Source: Diaminobutyricimonas sp. LJ205
GTDB lineage: Bacteria > Actinomycetota > Actinomycetes > Actinomycetales > Microbacteriaceae
Direction: 5' to 3'
Assembly: GCF_009755725.1 (NCBI RefSeq)
Contig: NZ_CP046619.1
Location: 1,860,001 to 1,924,000, forward strand
DNA: 64,000 bases
A program made the position numbers and the translations under genes. The notes under the pieces were generated by a model that saw only the letters and a list, made by a program, of their open reading frames with translations, made no database searches and was not told the DNA's origin. Below, one piece after another: positions 53,451 to 62,183 of this stretch (position 1 is the first letter of the stretch; each line of letters starts with the position of its first letter).

Positions 53451-54982
53451 GACGACATCGCCTTTCGCAGGTACAGGGCTTGGCCGAGATGGTCGGCAGT
53501 GGGACGGGCCTCACCGGCGAGGTCCGCGACGGTCCAGGCGACGCGCAGCACGCGGTCATACCCGCGCATGGTGATGCCGCCTCGCTCCAGCGCACGGTCG
53601 AGCGGTGCGGTCACCTGCCGATCCAGTCGAACCCTCGGGGAGCGGAGGAACGATCCGGGCACATACGCGTTCAACGTCCACGGGGTGGCCGAGAGACGTG
53701 CCCGGGCTGCTTCGCGCGCCGCACCGACCCGGGCGCGCGCCTGTGCGGTGCTAACTCGCGCGCTCGCCTCGGCCGCGCGTAGTTGTGACGCGGTGATGCG
53801 TTGCACCCGTAGTTGGATGTCGATCCGGTCAAGCAGCGGTCCAGACAGTCGCTGCAGGTAGCGGCGGCGCGAATGCGGCGGGCAGGTGCACTCCGAGTCC
53901 CTCGCGCCGTACTGGCCACATGGGCATGGGTTGGCGGCAAGCACCAATTGGAATCGGCCCGGAAACCTGGCAACGGCGTTGGCACGGTGGATGCTGATCA
54001 CACCCGATTCCAGCGGTTGGCGAAGCGCGTCCAGCGCGGCGGCCTGGAACTCCGGCGCCTCATCCAGGAACAGCACGCCGTGGTTCGCCCGCGCAGCCGC
54101 CCCCGGTCGGATCTGCGCGCTGCCCCCGCCGACCAGCGCGGCCGGGGTTGCCGTGTGGTGTGGCGCTTCGAGCGGCGGACGGGTGGCGAGACTCGCTCCG
54201 ACAGGCAGTCCGGCGAGCGACCGGACGCAGCTGACCTCCAGCGCGGCATCCGGGTCAAGATCTGGCAGCAGCCCGGGCAGCCGGGACGCGAGCATGGTCT
54301 TTCCTGCGCCCGGCGGGCCGAGCAGCAGCACGTGGTGGCCACCGGCAGCAGCCACCTGTATGGCCTCGATTGCGTCGGGGTTGCCGATCACCTCGGCCAG
54401 ATCAGAGCCCTCGACGGGCAGATCCGGGAGTGCCTGGGAAAGCAACGGCTCCACCGGCTGCGGTTCGAGCCTGCCGCCGTGCCAGATCACTGCTTCGCGG
54501 AGCGAGGCCACGCCGACCACCCGGATGCCGGGAACCAGGGCAGCCTCATCGGCGTTCCCGACCGGAACCATGACGGTATCGAATCCTGCGCGGGCGGCAG
54601 CGAGCACGGCGGGCAGCACTCCGGGAATCGGGCGGAGCCGCCCGTCGAGACCGAGTTCACCGATGTGCACCACGCGAGCGACCGACTTCGGACGGACGGC
54701 ACCGTCTGCGGCGAATGCGGCGAGAGCGATGCCGAGGTCGAAACCCGAGCCGTGCTTCGGCAGCGACGCTGGGGACAGATTGACGGTCAGCCGGTGATGC
54801 GTGAACCCGCAGCCCGAGTTGACGCTCGCGGCGCGCACTCGATGCTCGGCTTCGCCGAGCGCGGCATCCGGCAACCCGATGATGACGACCTTCGGCAGCT
54901 GCCCGGAAATGTCCGCCTCGATCTCAACGATCGCGCCGTCAAGACCGAGTAACGACACCGCATGGGTGCGACCGACCGCCAT
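53447..54982 (-). CDS. YifB/ComM-family AAA ATPase
   Basis: A 511-residue Mg-chelatase-like AAA protein. The N-terminal part is Lon-protease-like; then GPPGAGKTML (Walker A near residue 226), RPGAAARANHGVLFLDEAPEF (Walker B) and a C-terminal helical domain follow. ComM in other bacteria acts as a branch-migration helicase in DNA uptake. It sits with dprA and the YraN-like gene. Confidence 0.93.
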   Translation of the reverse strand: MAVGRTHAVSLLGLDGAIVEIEADISGQLPKVVIIGLPDAALGEAEHRVRAASVNSGCGFTHHRLTVNLSPASLPKHGSGFDLGIALAAFAADGAVRPKSVARVVHIGELGLDGRLRPIPGVLPAVLAAARAGFDTVMVPVGNADEAALVPGIRVVGVASLREAVIWHGGRLEPQPVEPLLSQALPDLPVEGSDLAEVIGNPDAIEAIQVAAAGGHHVLLLGPPGAGKTMLASRLPGLLPDLDPDAALEVSCVRSLAGLPVGASLATRPPLEAPHHTATPAALVGGGSAQIRPGAAARANHGVLFLDEAPEFQAAALDALRQPLESGVISIHRANAVARFPGRFQLVLAANPCPCGQYGARDSECTCPPHSRRRYLQRLSGPLLDRIDIQLRVQRITASQLRAAEASARVSTAQARARVGAAREAARARLSATPWTLNAYVPGSFLRSPRVRLDRQVTAPLDRALERGGITMRGYDRVLRVAWTVADLAGEARPTADHLGQALYLRKAMSS

Positions 54983-55335
54983 CAGGACACCCGCTTCAGG
55001 TGCTCGATCGAAGGTGCGGCACCGAACGGGGCGATCACCGCGACGGCGTCGATTCGAATCAAGTACGACCCGGGATGCGCCTCACACCAGGCGGCGGCGA
55101 GCCGACGCAGCCGGGCATACTTCAAAGCGGTGATCGCCTCGAACGGATGCCCGAAGGCAAGACTTGACCGGGTCTTCACCTCGACGAAGGCCAACTCAGC
55201 GCCGTCGATGGCCACCAAGTCGATCTCGCCCGCCGCGCAGCGCCAGTTGCGATCCACGATGATCAGGCCGGCTCGTTCGAGATAGCGCGCAGCCAGCGCC
55301 TCGCCCGCTCTGCCGAGTTCGTCTTTGCGAGCCAC
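54982..55335 (-). CDS. YraN family protein (UPF0102)
   Basis: A 117-residue nuclease-fold protein. LGRAGEALAARYLERAGLIIVDRNWR and GEIDLVAIDGAELAFVEVKTR are the family hallmarks, with the E/D-EVK nuclease-like ligands. Activity in vivo is unknown. It overlaps the comM-like gene by one base. Confidence 0.93.
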   Translation of the reverse strand: MARKDELGRAGEALAARYLERAGLIIVDRNWRCAAGEIDLVAIDGAELAFVEVKTRSSLAFGHPFEAITALKYARLRRLAAAWCEAHPGSYLIRIDAVAVIAPFGAAPSIEHLKRVS

Positions 55336-55424
55336 CGGTCACCTCCGAGGCGAGCATCGCGCAGCGCGGCGACATCCGGGATAGCCGCAGGACGCAACTG
55401 GGGACTATCGGCGGCCGCGCTCCC

Positions 55425-55471
55425 CTGTCGCGGAGAGGTGGTCGGACCGGCCGCGGACGCGGCCGCGACAG
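55425..55471. repeat. Imperfect hairpin before the YraN-like gene
   Basis: CTGTCGCGG (55425-55433) pairs with CCGCGACAG (55463-55471), with a GC-rich 29-base loop. It lies in the 177-base gap between DUF2469 and the YraN-like gene. It could end the rplS-lepB-rnhB-DUF2469 transcript; no T-run is seen. Confidence 0.55.
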
Positions 55472-55512
55472 ATCACGCAGGGAAGCATCTAGGAGGGCGC
55501 GGGGAACGAGCG

Positions 55513-55842
55513 CTACTCGTCGAGCGCGAGTTCCTTCGGAAGCTCCAGCTCCTTGGAGGACAGCTCCTCGACGTTCACGTCCTTGAACGTCAGCACCCGC
55601 ACCGACTTCACGAAGCGGTCGGAACGGTAGACATCCCACACCCACACATCGTGCATAGTCAGCTCGAAATAGAAGTCGTTCGCGGTGTCCTGCCGCACGA
55701 GAGTGACCTCGTTGGCGAGATAGAACCGCCGCTCGGTCTCGACGACGTACTTGAACTGCCCAACAATGTCGCGGTACTCGCGGTAGAGCGCCAGTTCAAC
55801 CTCGCGGTCGTAATCTTCGAAGTCGTCCTCGTCCATGGTCAT
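55513..55842 (-). CDS. DUF2469 protein
   Basis: A 109-residue acidic protein of the actinobacterial DUF2469 family: DYDREVELALYREYRDIVGQF and RRFYLANEVTLVRQ are the conserved core. Function is unknown. The start may be the first Met or the Met two codons later. It is downstream of rnhB, as in other actinobacteria. Confidence 0.9.
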   Translation of the reverse strand: MTMDEDDFEDYDREVELALYREYRDIVGQFKYVVETERRFYLANEVTLVRQDTANDFYFELTMHDVWVWDVYRSDRFVKSVRVLTFKDVNVEELSSKELELPKELALDE

Positions 55843-55848
55843 TCAATC

Positions 55849-56538
55849 CTAAGCGCTCTCGAGCGCGTCGAGCTCGAGCCCGAGAAGGGTCGGCTGATCA
55901 GCCCTCAGCCAGGTGCGGCGATGGAAGTCGGTGGCGCCGTGCTCGGCGATGGCGGCGAGGTGGCCAGCGCTGGCGTACCCCTTGTTACCCGCCCACTGGT
56001 ACATCGGGCTGGTTTCGTGGGCGCCGATCATCAACCGGTCGCGGTGCACCTTCGCGATGATCGACGCGGCAGCCACCGAGCCGCAGTCGCGGTCGGCCTT
56101 GATCTGGGTGACCACGTGCACCCGGCTGGTCAGCGCCGGGTTCAGCCAGTCGTGGTGGCCGTCGAGCAGGACGACGCTGGACTGGATGTCGCAGCCCGCG
56201 TCATGCAGGGCGATCAGAGCCCGCTTGCCCGCGAGTCCCAATGCTCGAGTGATGCCGATCTCGTCGATTTCCTGCGGTGATGCGAGCCCGACAGCCGAGA
56301 ACCGGGACCAGTCGAGGGTGGTCGGCTCGAGCAGTTCTCGTTTCTTCTCGCTGACCAGCTTGGAGTCGCGCAGCCCCTCGGGAATCGCGGTGATAGTGGC
56401 ATCCACGACCGAAACGCCCACGGCGACCGGACCGGCCAACGCACCACGGCCGACCTCATCGCAGCCGATGACGAACTGGGCGCCCTGGTGGAACAGCATC
56501 TTCTCCCGCGCGAGCGTGGGGTCGGCGACGGCCATCAT
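55849..56538 (-). CDS. rnhB: Ribonuclease HII
   Basis: A 229-residue RNase HII that removes ribonucleotides from DNA. VIGCDEVGRGALAGPV carries the Asp-Glu metal ligands and KADRDCGSVAAASIIAKVHRD a third Asp. A Met two codons into the frame is an alternative start. It is downstream of lepB with a four-base overlap. Confidence 0.95.
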   Translation of the reverse strand: MMAVADPTLAREKMLFHQGAQFVIGCDEVGRGALAGPVAVGVSVVDATITAIPEGLRDSKLVSEKKRELLEPTTLDWSRFSAVGLASPQEIDEIGITRALGLAGKRALIALHDAGCDIQSSVVLLDGHHDWLNPALTSRVHVVTQIKADRDCGSVAAASIIAKVHRDRLMIGAHETSPMYQWAGNKGYASAGHLAAIAEHGATDFHRRTWLRADQPTLLGLELDALESA

Positions 56539-57278
56539 GGCTGCCCCTGATCGACTCCGCGGAAGCTGAACTCGTAGTTGTCAAGCCACGCCCAGCGGGA
56601 GATTGGCCAGGTGATGAGCACGGCACGACCGACGACGTTGTCGTAGGGCACGAAACCGTTGCCCGGCTGGTCCTGGTTGTAACGGGAGTCGGCCGAGGCG
56701 TTGCGGTTGTCTCCGAGCACCCAGAGGGAGTCTTCGGGCACCGTGACCGAGAAGTCCACCGCGGACGCACGGTCGACGCCGGGCGGCAGCAGCACGTACG
56801 GCTCATCGATCGGGACACCGTTGATCGTGAGCTGGCCGAGTTCGTTGCAGCACTCGACCTTGTCACCCGGTAGCCCGATGACGCGCTTGATCAAGTGATC
56901 GTTGCTATCGGAGGCCGACAGTCCGACCAGCGACAGGAGCCAGTCGAAGGTGGCGACCACGGGGTTCTGCGGCTCGGCTTGGCGCGGAGTCAGCCACTGT
57001 CCCGGATCGCGGAAGACGACCACATCGCCGCGTGCGATGGGCATCAGGTCGGGAGTGAGCTGGTTCACGATGATGCGGTCGTTCTTGTGCAGGGTGTCCA
57101 TCATCGACTCGGACGGGATATAAAACGAACGAACCAGGAAGGTCTTGATCAGGAACGAGATGAGAATCGCGGCGACGAAGATGATGAGGACGTCGCGAAG
57201 GAACGTCGTGACACCTTTCGCGCGGCGTCGTTCGCTGGCGACGCGCATCGACCGCGTCGGCTGTATTTCATCCGTCAT
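56535..57278 (-). CDS. lepB: Signal peptidase I
   Basis: A 247-residue LepB for ordinary Sec signal peptides. One membrane helix (DVLIIFVAAILISFLIKTF) is followed by PSESMMDTL with the Ser nucleophile, KRVIGLPGDKV with the Lys base, and GDNRNASADSR. This is the housekeeping enzyme and differs from the SipW-like one at 26418 by having Lys rather than His. Confidence 0.95.
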   Translation of the reverse strand: MTDEIQPTRSMRVASERRRAKGVTTFLRDVLIIFVAAILISFLIKTFLVRSFYIPSESMMDTLHKNDRIIVNQLTPDLMPIARGDVVVFRDPGQWLTPRQAEPQNPVVATFDWLLSLVGLSASDSNDHLIKRVIGLPGDKVECCNELGQLTINGVPIDEPYVLLPPGVDRASAVDFSVTVPEDSLWVLGDNRNASADSRYNQDQPGNGFVPYDNVVGRAVLITWPISRWAWLDNYEFSFRGVDQGQP

Positions 57279-57285
57279 TAAACCC

Positions 57286-57323
57286 CTGAGCTCCCCTGCC
57301 AGTGTAGGCGGAGGGGAGCTCAG
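57286..57323 (-). terminator. Hairpin between rplS and lepB
   Basis: CTGAGCTCCCCT (57286-57297) is the perfect complement of AGGGGAGCTCAG (57312-57323), with a 14-base loop. On the minus strand it is followed by GGGGTTTAAT. It lies after the rplS stop and before lepB, and can reduce read-through. Confidence 0.8.
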
Positions 57324-57343
57324 TGGATGACGCAGCGGGAGGC

Positions 57344-57691
57344 TTAGCTCTCGCGCTTTTCCTTGATCTTGGCCTTCTTGCCGCGCAGCTCGCGCAGGTA
57401 GTAAAGCTTGGCGCGGCGGACGTCACCGCGCGTAACGATCTCGATGCTGTCGATGACCGGCGAGTGCACGGGGAACGTACGCTCGACACCGACCTGGAAG
57501 CTCACCTTGCGGACGGTGAAGGTCTCACGCACACCGTGGCCGGAGCGGCCGATGACGACACCCTGGAAGACCTGGATACGCGAACGAGATCCTTCGATGA
57601 TGTTCACGTGCACCTTGACGGTGTCGCCGGCCCGGAAGTCGGGAATGTCGGACTTGAGGGATGCAGCGTCGACTGAGTCGAGGATGTGCAT
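57344..57691 (-). CDS. rplS: 50S ribosomal protein L19
   Basis: A 115-residue L19. It starts [20 protein letters not shown] at ATG 57689-57691 and contains [19 protein letters not shown] and [19 protein letters not shown] long upstream extension is not part of the family. It is normally near trmD; here a TetR, map and a membrane protein gene come between. Confidence 0.97.
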   Translation of the reverse strand: MHILDSVDAASLKSDIPDFRAGDTVKVHVNIIEGSRSRIQVFQGVVIGRSGHGVRETFTVRKVSFQVGVERTFPVHSPVIDSIEIVTRGDVRRAKLYYLRELRGKKAKIKEKRES

Positions 57692-57917
57692 GGTTCTTCG
57701 CTCTCTGCGACCGCCACAGGTCGACCGCGGTTCTTGAATCAATAAGTTGGGGTGTGCCCCTATGACTGCGGGTTCCCCTGTGGCAGAACCGTGCGGAGGC
57801 ACAAACAGCAATTGTGCCACAATCCGTAGTCGGAGATCCACTCGTGCCCCTGCACGCGTTCTCCAGCTGGGAATGAGAGTATTCCTTTGCACCACCAGAA
57901 TGGAGACCCCCCTATCC

Positions 57918-58538
57918 ATGAGCGAGACAACTGAGCTTCTGAAGAAGCTCATCCGTACTGAACCGATCCAACAGCGCAGTTCTGCGCGGATCACCCTGTT
58001 GCTCGACGCCGCAGCCACGATCATCTCGGAGCACGGCATTGAAGGCTTGACGACCAGTGACGTTGCAACACGCTCCGAATCATCGGTCGGCGTGGTCTAC
58101 CGGTACTTCCCCAATATTCGTTCCCTGCTTCGTGCGCTGGCCGCGCGAAACCTGGAGCGCTATGTTGCCCGTCTGGAGGCGCAGCCTCCTGCCGCGTCCG
58201 CTCTCGACGGTGTGGACAACGCGATCGGCGTCATCGTCGACATGATGCGAACCGAGCCCGGCTTCCGTGCCATCCGGTTCGGAGATGTGATCGATGAGCG
58301 ACTGCTCGAGCCCGAGATGGACAACAGCGGCATGATCGCCGAATTGTTCGAGTCCTTCCTCGTCGACCGCCACCAGGTCAGCCGCTCCGCCGAGCTGACC
58401 TTCCGGCTGCAGGTCGCCGTGGAGATCGCGGACGCCCTGATCAAGCGGGCCTTCGAAGTGGATGCGCGCGGCAACGCCCGCTTCATCGACCGGGCACGTG
58501 AGTTGGTGCGAGCCGAGGTTTCCCAGGTGATCGAGTGA
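57918..58538 (+). CDS. TetR-family regulator
   Basis: A 206-residue repressor. The helix-turn-helix is residues about 22-70 ([40 protein letters not shown]). The ligand domain is helical. ATG 57918 is preferred; an in-frame ATG six codons earlier is possible. It overlaps map by four bases (GTGA), so it may be co-expressed with it. Confidence 0.85.
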   Translation: MSETTELLKKLIRTEPIQQRSSARITLLLDAAATIISEHGIEGLTTSDVATRSESSVGVVYRYFPNIRSLLRALAARNLERYVARLEAQPPAASALDGVDNAIGVIVDMMRTEPGFRAIRFGDVIDERLLEPEMDNSGMIAELFESFLVDRHQVSRSAELTFRLQVAVEIADALIKRAFEVDARGNARFIDRARELVRAEVSQVIE

Positions 58539-59302
58539 TCGAACTGCGCACGCCCGCCGAGATCGAACAGATGAAAGCGGCTGGAGCGTTTGTCGCCGAC
58601 GTGCTCAAGGCCACGTCGGCGGCGGCTGCGGTCGGCGTGAACCTGCTCGAACTCGACGCGCTCGCGCACGACATGATCCGCACGGCCGGCGCCGAGAGTT
58701 GTTATTTGGACTATCACCCATCATTCGGCGGTTCGCCGTTCGGACGGGTCATCTGCACGTCGGTGAACGATGCCGCGTTGCATGGCGTCCCGCATGACTA
58801 CCGGCTGAAGGACGGCGACGTGCTCAGCCTTGACTTCGCCGCATCCGTCGACGGTTGGGTGTGTGATTCGGCGGTGTCGGTCATTGTCGGCACTCCACGC
58901 GCCGAAGACGAACGGCTGATCGACGTGGTGGAGCGCGCCCTCGCTGCGGGCATCGCCGCGGCTCAGCCGGGCGGACGGATGGGCGACGTGTCGGCCGCGA
59001 TCGGCGCGATCTGTCTGGCCGAGGGCTTCGGGGTGAACACCGACTTCGGTGGACATGGCGTCGGCCGCACCATGCACGGCGACCCACATGTACCGAACAA
59101 CGGCCGCCCGGGACGCGGGATGCCGTTGAAGCCGGGTCTCGTCTTCGCAATCGAGCCCTGGTTGATGCACGGCACCGATCGGATCTACACCGACGCTGCC
59201 GACGGCTGGACGTTGCGGAGCGCGGATGGGTCTCGCGCCGCGCACGTGGAACACACGGTGGCAATCACCGAATCCGGTCCGGTGGTACTCACCGCGCGCT
59301 GA
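58535..59302 (+). CDS. map: Methionine aminopeptidase
   Basis: A 255-residue type I MetAP. The metal ligands are visible: LSLDFA and VCDSAVS (Asp pair), GHGVGRTMH (His), FAIEPW (Glu) and VEHTVAI (Glu). GTG 58535 overlaps the TetR stop. It removes the initiator Met from new proteins. It is a housekeeping-like enzyme, although actinobacteria often have two. Confidence 0.93.
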   Translation: MIELRTPAEIEQMKAAGAFVADVLKATSAAAAVGVNLLELDALAHDMIRTAGAESCYLDYHPSFGGSPFGRVICTSVNDAALHGVPHDYRLKDGDVLSLDFAASVDGWVCDSAVSVIVGTPRAEDERLIDVVERALAAGIAAAQPGGRMGDVSAAIGAICLAEGFGVNTDFGGHGVGRTMHGDPHVPNNGRPGRGMPLKPGLVFAIEPWLMHGTDRIYTDAADGWTLRSADGSRAAHVEHTVAITESGPVVLTAR

Positions 59303-59307
59303 GCGCG

Positions 59308-59823
59308 TCAGCGGTCGGGCGAGGACTCCGGCGGTTCGATCCGGATGACCGGACCCTGGTCCAGGCGGGGGTCATACCCGCCGGGTGGCCGTGTCGCCGG
59401 AGGCTCCGGTGGCGTCATGGGTGTCTCGAAGCTCGCGATCACGACATCCATCCGTTGCTTGGTCTCGCGGATCAGCTGCGCGATGGCATTCCAGAACGCG
59501 CCAAGACCGATCAGCACACCGATCAGCGCCAGGGCGGCTGCGGTATCCGAGGTCCAGGCGATCGAGTGGCCGATGATCGTGAGATACCAGAGCGTCAGGA
59601 TGATGGCATCCGCTGGGGCGACCGCCTTCTCGGCGCGCACCGAACGGCGTGCCCTGGTGATACCCGCCACCGCTCCGAGCGCGATCGCGAGCACCGGCGC
59701 GATGAAGAGGTAGCCGAAGAAGTTCCAGCCTCCCCCGACCACGCTGCGCGCCACGAGCATGAACACAGGCAGCAGGATCGCGGCCCAGAACTGGGTGCGA
59801 TGGAGCGCACGGCGATACCACAT
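59308..59823 (-). CDS. Small membrane protein, 171 aa
   Basis: A 171-residue protein with four hydrophobic segments (WAAILLPVFMLVARSVV; FFGYLFIAPVLAIALGAVAG; IILTLWYLTIIGHSIAW; AALALIGVLIGLGAFW) and a Pro-rich, acidic C-terminus. The ATG at 59821-59823 puts the first helix near the N-terminus. No family is recognised. It is convergent with map. Confidence 0.75.
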   Translation of the reverse strand: MWYRRALHRTQFWAAILLPVFMLVARSVVGGGWNFFGYLFIAPVLAIALGAVAGITRARRSVRAEKAVAPADAIILTLWYLTIIGHSIAWTSDTAAALALIGVLIGLGAFWNAIAQLIRETKQRMDVVIASFETPMTPPEPPATRPPGGYDPRLDQGPVIRIEPPESSPDR

Positions 59824-59866
59824 AGGAACAAGGGTAGTAGGGCCTGCTTTGTTGAAAGCTGAGGGT

Positions 59867-59933
59867 CTCGGCAAGCTCGACCAGCGGGTCTCGGCAAGCT
59901 CGACCAGCGGGGCTCGGCAAGCTCGACCAGCGG
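59867..59933. repeat. Three tandem copies of a dispersed 23-bp element
   Basis: Copies of CTCGGCAAGCTCGACCAGCGG lie at 59867, 59890 and 59913, with 23-base spacing (identical in 21 positions). Related single copies are at 9768 and 42574. The site is between the membrane protein and trmD genes, both on the minus strand. Confidence 0.93.
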
Positions 59934-59939
59934 AAGGGC

Positions 59940-60650
59940 TCAGCCCAGGTCGATCTCGAAGTCCAGCAGGTCCGGACGCACACGGCGGGTGCGTTCCACC
60001 TGCTGCTCGCGGCGCCAGGCGGCGATCGCGCCGTGATTGCCGCTCAGCAGCACCGGCGGCACCTCGAGCCCACGCCAGCTGGCGGGTTTCGTGTAGCTCG
60101 GATATTCGAGCAGCCCGTCCTCGTGGCTCTCCTCGGTGAGGCTCTCCGGGTTGCCGACCACGCCGGGGATGAGACGGCCGATGGCTTCGATCATCGCCAT
60201 CACGGCGACCTCTCCCCCGTTCAGCACATAGTCGCCGAGGCTCACGAGGCGCACCCGAGCACGCGTCGCGGTGTGGTCGAAAACGCGCTGGTCGATGCCC
60301 TCGTAGCGGCCGCAGCCGAACACCAGGTGGGACTCGTGGGACAACTCCCGCGCCATTGCCTGGGTGAAGACGTCGGCGGCCGGGGAAGGGAAGATGACGA
60401 GCGGTCCGGATGCCGGATCCTCCGCACCGAGGACCTCGTCGAGCGCCTCACCCCACGGTTCCGGCTTCATGACCATGCCGGCGCCACCGCCGTACGGGGT
60501 GTCGTCGACCGTGCGGTGCCGGTCGTGGGTGTGGTCACGCAAGTTATGCACGCCGAGTTCGATCAGGCCCTGCTGCCGAGCCTTGCCGAGCAGCGAGATG
60601 TCGAGGACGTCGAAGAATTCCGGAAAGATCGTGACGATGTCGATGCGCAC
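59940..60650 (-). CDS. trmD: tRNA (guanine-N1)-methyltransferase
   Basis: A 236-residue TrmD that methylates G37 next to the anticodon. The knotted SPOUT fold has [13 protein letters not shown] and [20 protein letters not shown], forming the S-adenosylmethionine pocket. It is in the rpsP-KH-rimM-trmD operon, next to rimM by 9 bases. Confidence 0.97.
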   Translation of the reverse strand: MRIDIVTIFPEFFDVLDISLLGKARQQGLIELGVHNLRDHTHDRHRTVDDTPYGGGAGMVMKPEPWGEALDEVLGAEDPASGPLVIFPSPAADVFTQAMARELSHESHLVFGCGRYEGIDQRVFDHTATRARVRLVSLGDYVLNGGEVAVMAMIEAIGRLIPGVVGNPESLTEESHEDGLLEYPSYTKPASWRGLEVPPVLLSGNHGAIAAWRREQQVERTRRVRPDLLDFEIDLG

Positions 60651-60659
60651 GATCGGACT

Positions 60660-61250
60660 CTAGTCGTCCGCGGGCGCCTCGCCCGCGTCATCCGGCAGCT
60701 CCTCGAACAAGCCGGCTGGCGGGGTGACCGTGACCGTTCCTGCGGCGATGTCGACGGCCGGCACGATCGCCTTGACGAACGGCACCATGACCTCATCGGT
60801 CGCCGTCTTGACGACGAGCAGATCCTGCGCGGGAAGGTGATCGACCCGAATCACGGCGCCGATGGCGACGCCGTCGCGCAGCACACGCAGGCCGACCAGC
60901 TGGTGGTCGTACCAGGCGTCCTCCTCAGCGGGCAGCACGGAGGTGTCCTGGTCGACCCAGAGGATCGCCTTGATCAGCGTCTCAGCCGTGGTGCGGTCGG
61001 GGACGTCCTTGAAGAAGCCGACCGGATGCCCGTTGTACCAGCGCAGCTCGATGAGCTCAAGGCTCTTGCCGTGCCACGGAGAGGACTCCGGCACCTGGAG
61101 GGTGAAGACCGCACCAGGAACGAACCGGCGTTCCGGTTCGTCGGTGAAGAGCTCGACCTTGATCGCGCCCTTCAGCCCGTGGGCCTTGGTGAGACGGCCG
61201 ACGCGGAGCTGGGTGGTGCGATCCGGAGAGGGGTGGTTCGGTGACGCCAT
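60660..61250 (-). CDS. rimM: 16S rRNA processing protein RimM
   Basis: A 196-residue RimM for maturation of the 30S head with S19. VGRLTKAHGLKGAIKVELF starts the N-terminal beta-barrel and PAEEDAWYDHQLVGL starts the PRC barrel. The ATG at 61248-61250 is chosen for family alignment. It lies between the KH gene and trmD. Confidence 0.95.
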   Translation of the reverse strand: MASPNHPSPDRTTQLRVGRLTKAHGLKGAIKVELFTDEPERRFVPGAVFTLQVPESSPWHGKSLELIELRWYNGHPVGFFKDVPDRTTAETLIKAILWVDQDTSVLPAEEDAWYDHQLVGLRVLRDGVAIGAVIRVDHLPAQDLLVVKTATDEVMVPFVKAIVPAVDIAAGTVTVTPPAGLFEELPDDAGEAPADD

Positions 61251-61266
61251 AGTGAAAGGTCGAAGC

Positions 61267-61503
61267 CTAGTTGTCGGTGTCGACGACATCGACGCGCACG
61301 CGCTTGCCATCGGCAAGAGCGGCGATCAGAGTGCGCAGCGCCTTGGCTGTGCGTCCGGCACGACCGATCACGCGGCCGAGGTCCTCGGGGTGCACACGCA
61401 CCTCGAGGACCTCGCCACGCGGTGAGTCCTTCGCCACTACCTGCACATCGTCCGGGTGGTCGACGATCCCCTTGACGAGGTGCTCGAGAGCGGGAGCGAG
61501 CAC
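61267..61503 (-). CDS. KH-domain RNA-binding protein
   Basis: A 78-residue single KH-domain protein (KhpA type): EDLGRVIGRAGRTAKALRTLI has the GXXG motif. It binds RNA and is always found after rpsP in actinobacteria and firmicutes. Its exact targets are unknown. Confidence 0.95.
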   Translation of the reverse strand: MLAPALEHLVKGIVDHPDDVQVVAKDSPRGEVLEVRVHPEDLGRVIGRAGRTAKALRTLIAALADGKRVRVDVVDTDN

Positions 61504-61506
61504 TGG

Positions 61507-61974
61507 CTAGGCCTTGTCCTCGGTCGACTCAGCGGTCTCTTCGGCGGGAGCTTCCTCGGCGGGAGCTTCCGCGGCAGGAGCCTCCTCGGCGGCCGGGGCC
61601 TCCTCAGCCTTCGGCTCTGCCTTCTCGGTCTTCGGCTTCAGCACGGGCTTCTTCTTCTCGTCGGCGACGAAAGCAACCTTGGCGTCCTTGACCTTGACGG
61701 TGCTCACGGCGTCCTTGTCGCCCTTGAACTTGCCCCAGTCACCGGTGAGCTTCAGCAGCGCGGCGACCTGCTCGGTCGGCTGCGCGCCGACGCTGAGCCA
61801 GTACTGCGCACGCTCGGAGTTGACCTCGATCACCGAGGGCTCCTCGGTGGGGTGGTACTTGCCGATCTCTTCGATGACGCGACCATCGCGCTTGGTGCGC
61901 GCGTCGGCGACAACGATGCGGTAGTACGGCGCGCGGATCTTGCCCATGCGCTTCAAACGAATCTTGACAGCCAC
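61507..61974 (-). CDS. rpsP: 30S ribosomal protein S16
   Basis: A 155-residue S16. [20 protein letters not shown] is the conserved start; the last 65 residues are an acidic Ala/Glu-rich tail, as in other actinobacteria. The GTG start at 61972-61974 has AGGAGA upstream. It begins the rpsP-KH-rimM-trmD operon. Confidence 0.96.
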   Translation of the reverse strand: MAVKIRLKRMGKIRAPYYRIVVADARTKRDGRVIEEIGKYHPTEEPSVIEVNSERAQYWLSVGAQPTEQVAALLKLTGDWGKFKGDKDAVSTVKVKDAKVAFVADEKKKPVLKPKTEKAEPKAEEAPAAEEAPAAEAPAEEAPAEETAESTEDKA

Positions 61975-62183
61975 AATTCTCCTGAATTTACTTTGTGTGG
62001 TTGAACTGACAGCCGTGAGCGTGGGGGCACACTCGGCAAAAGCTCTGATGGGGTCTGTGAGCGCCTGATTAGAGGGTCGGGCAGGGCACAGACTCGACTA
62101 ACCATTCTGGCAGATTTTTCGGCGACTCGCGCACCATCCCCGCCAACCTCGCGTGAAAGGGCGCGGCAGGGAAGAATCGCAGC

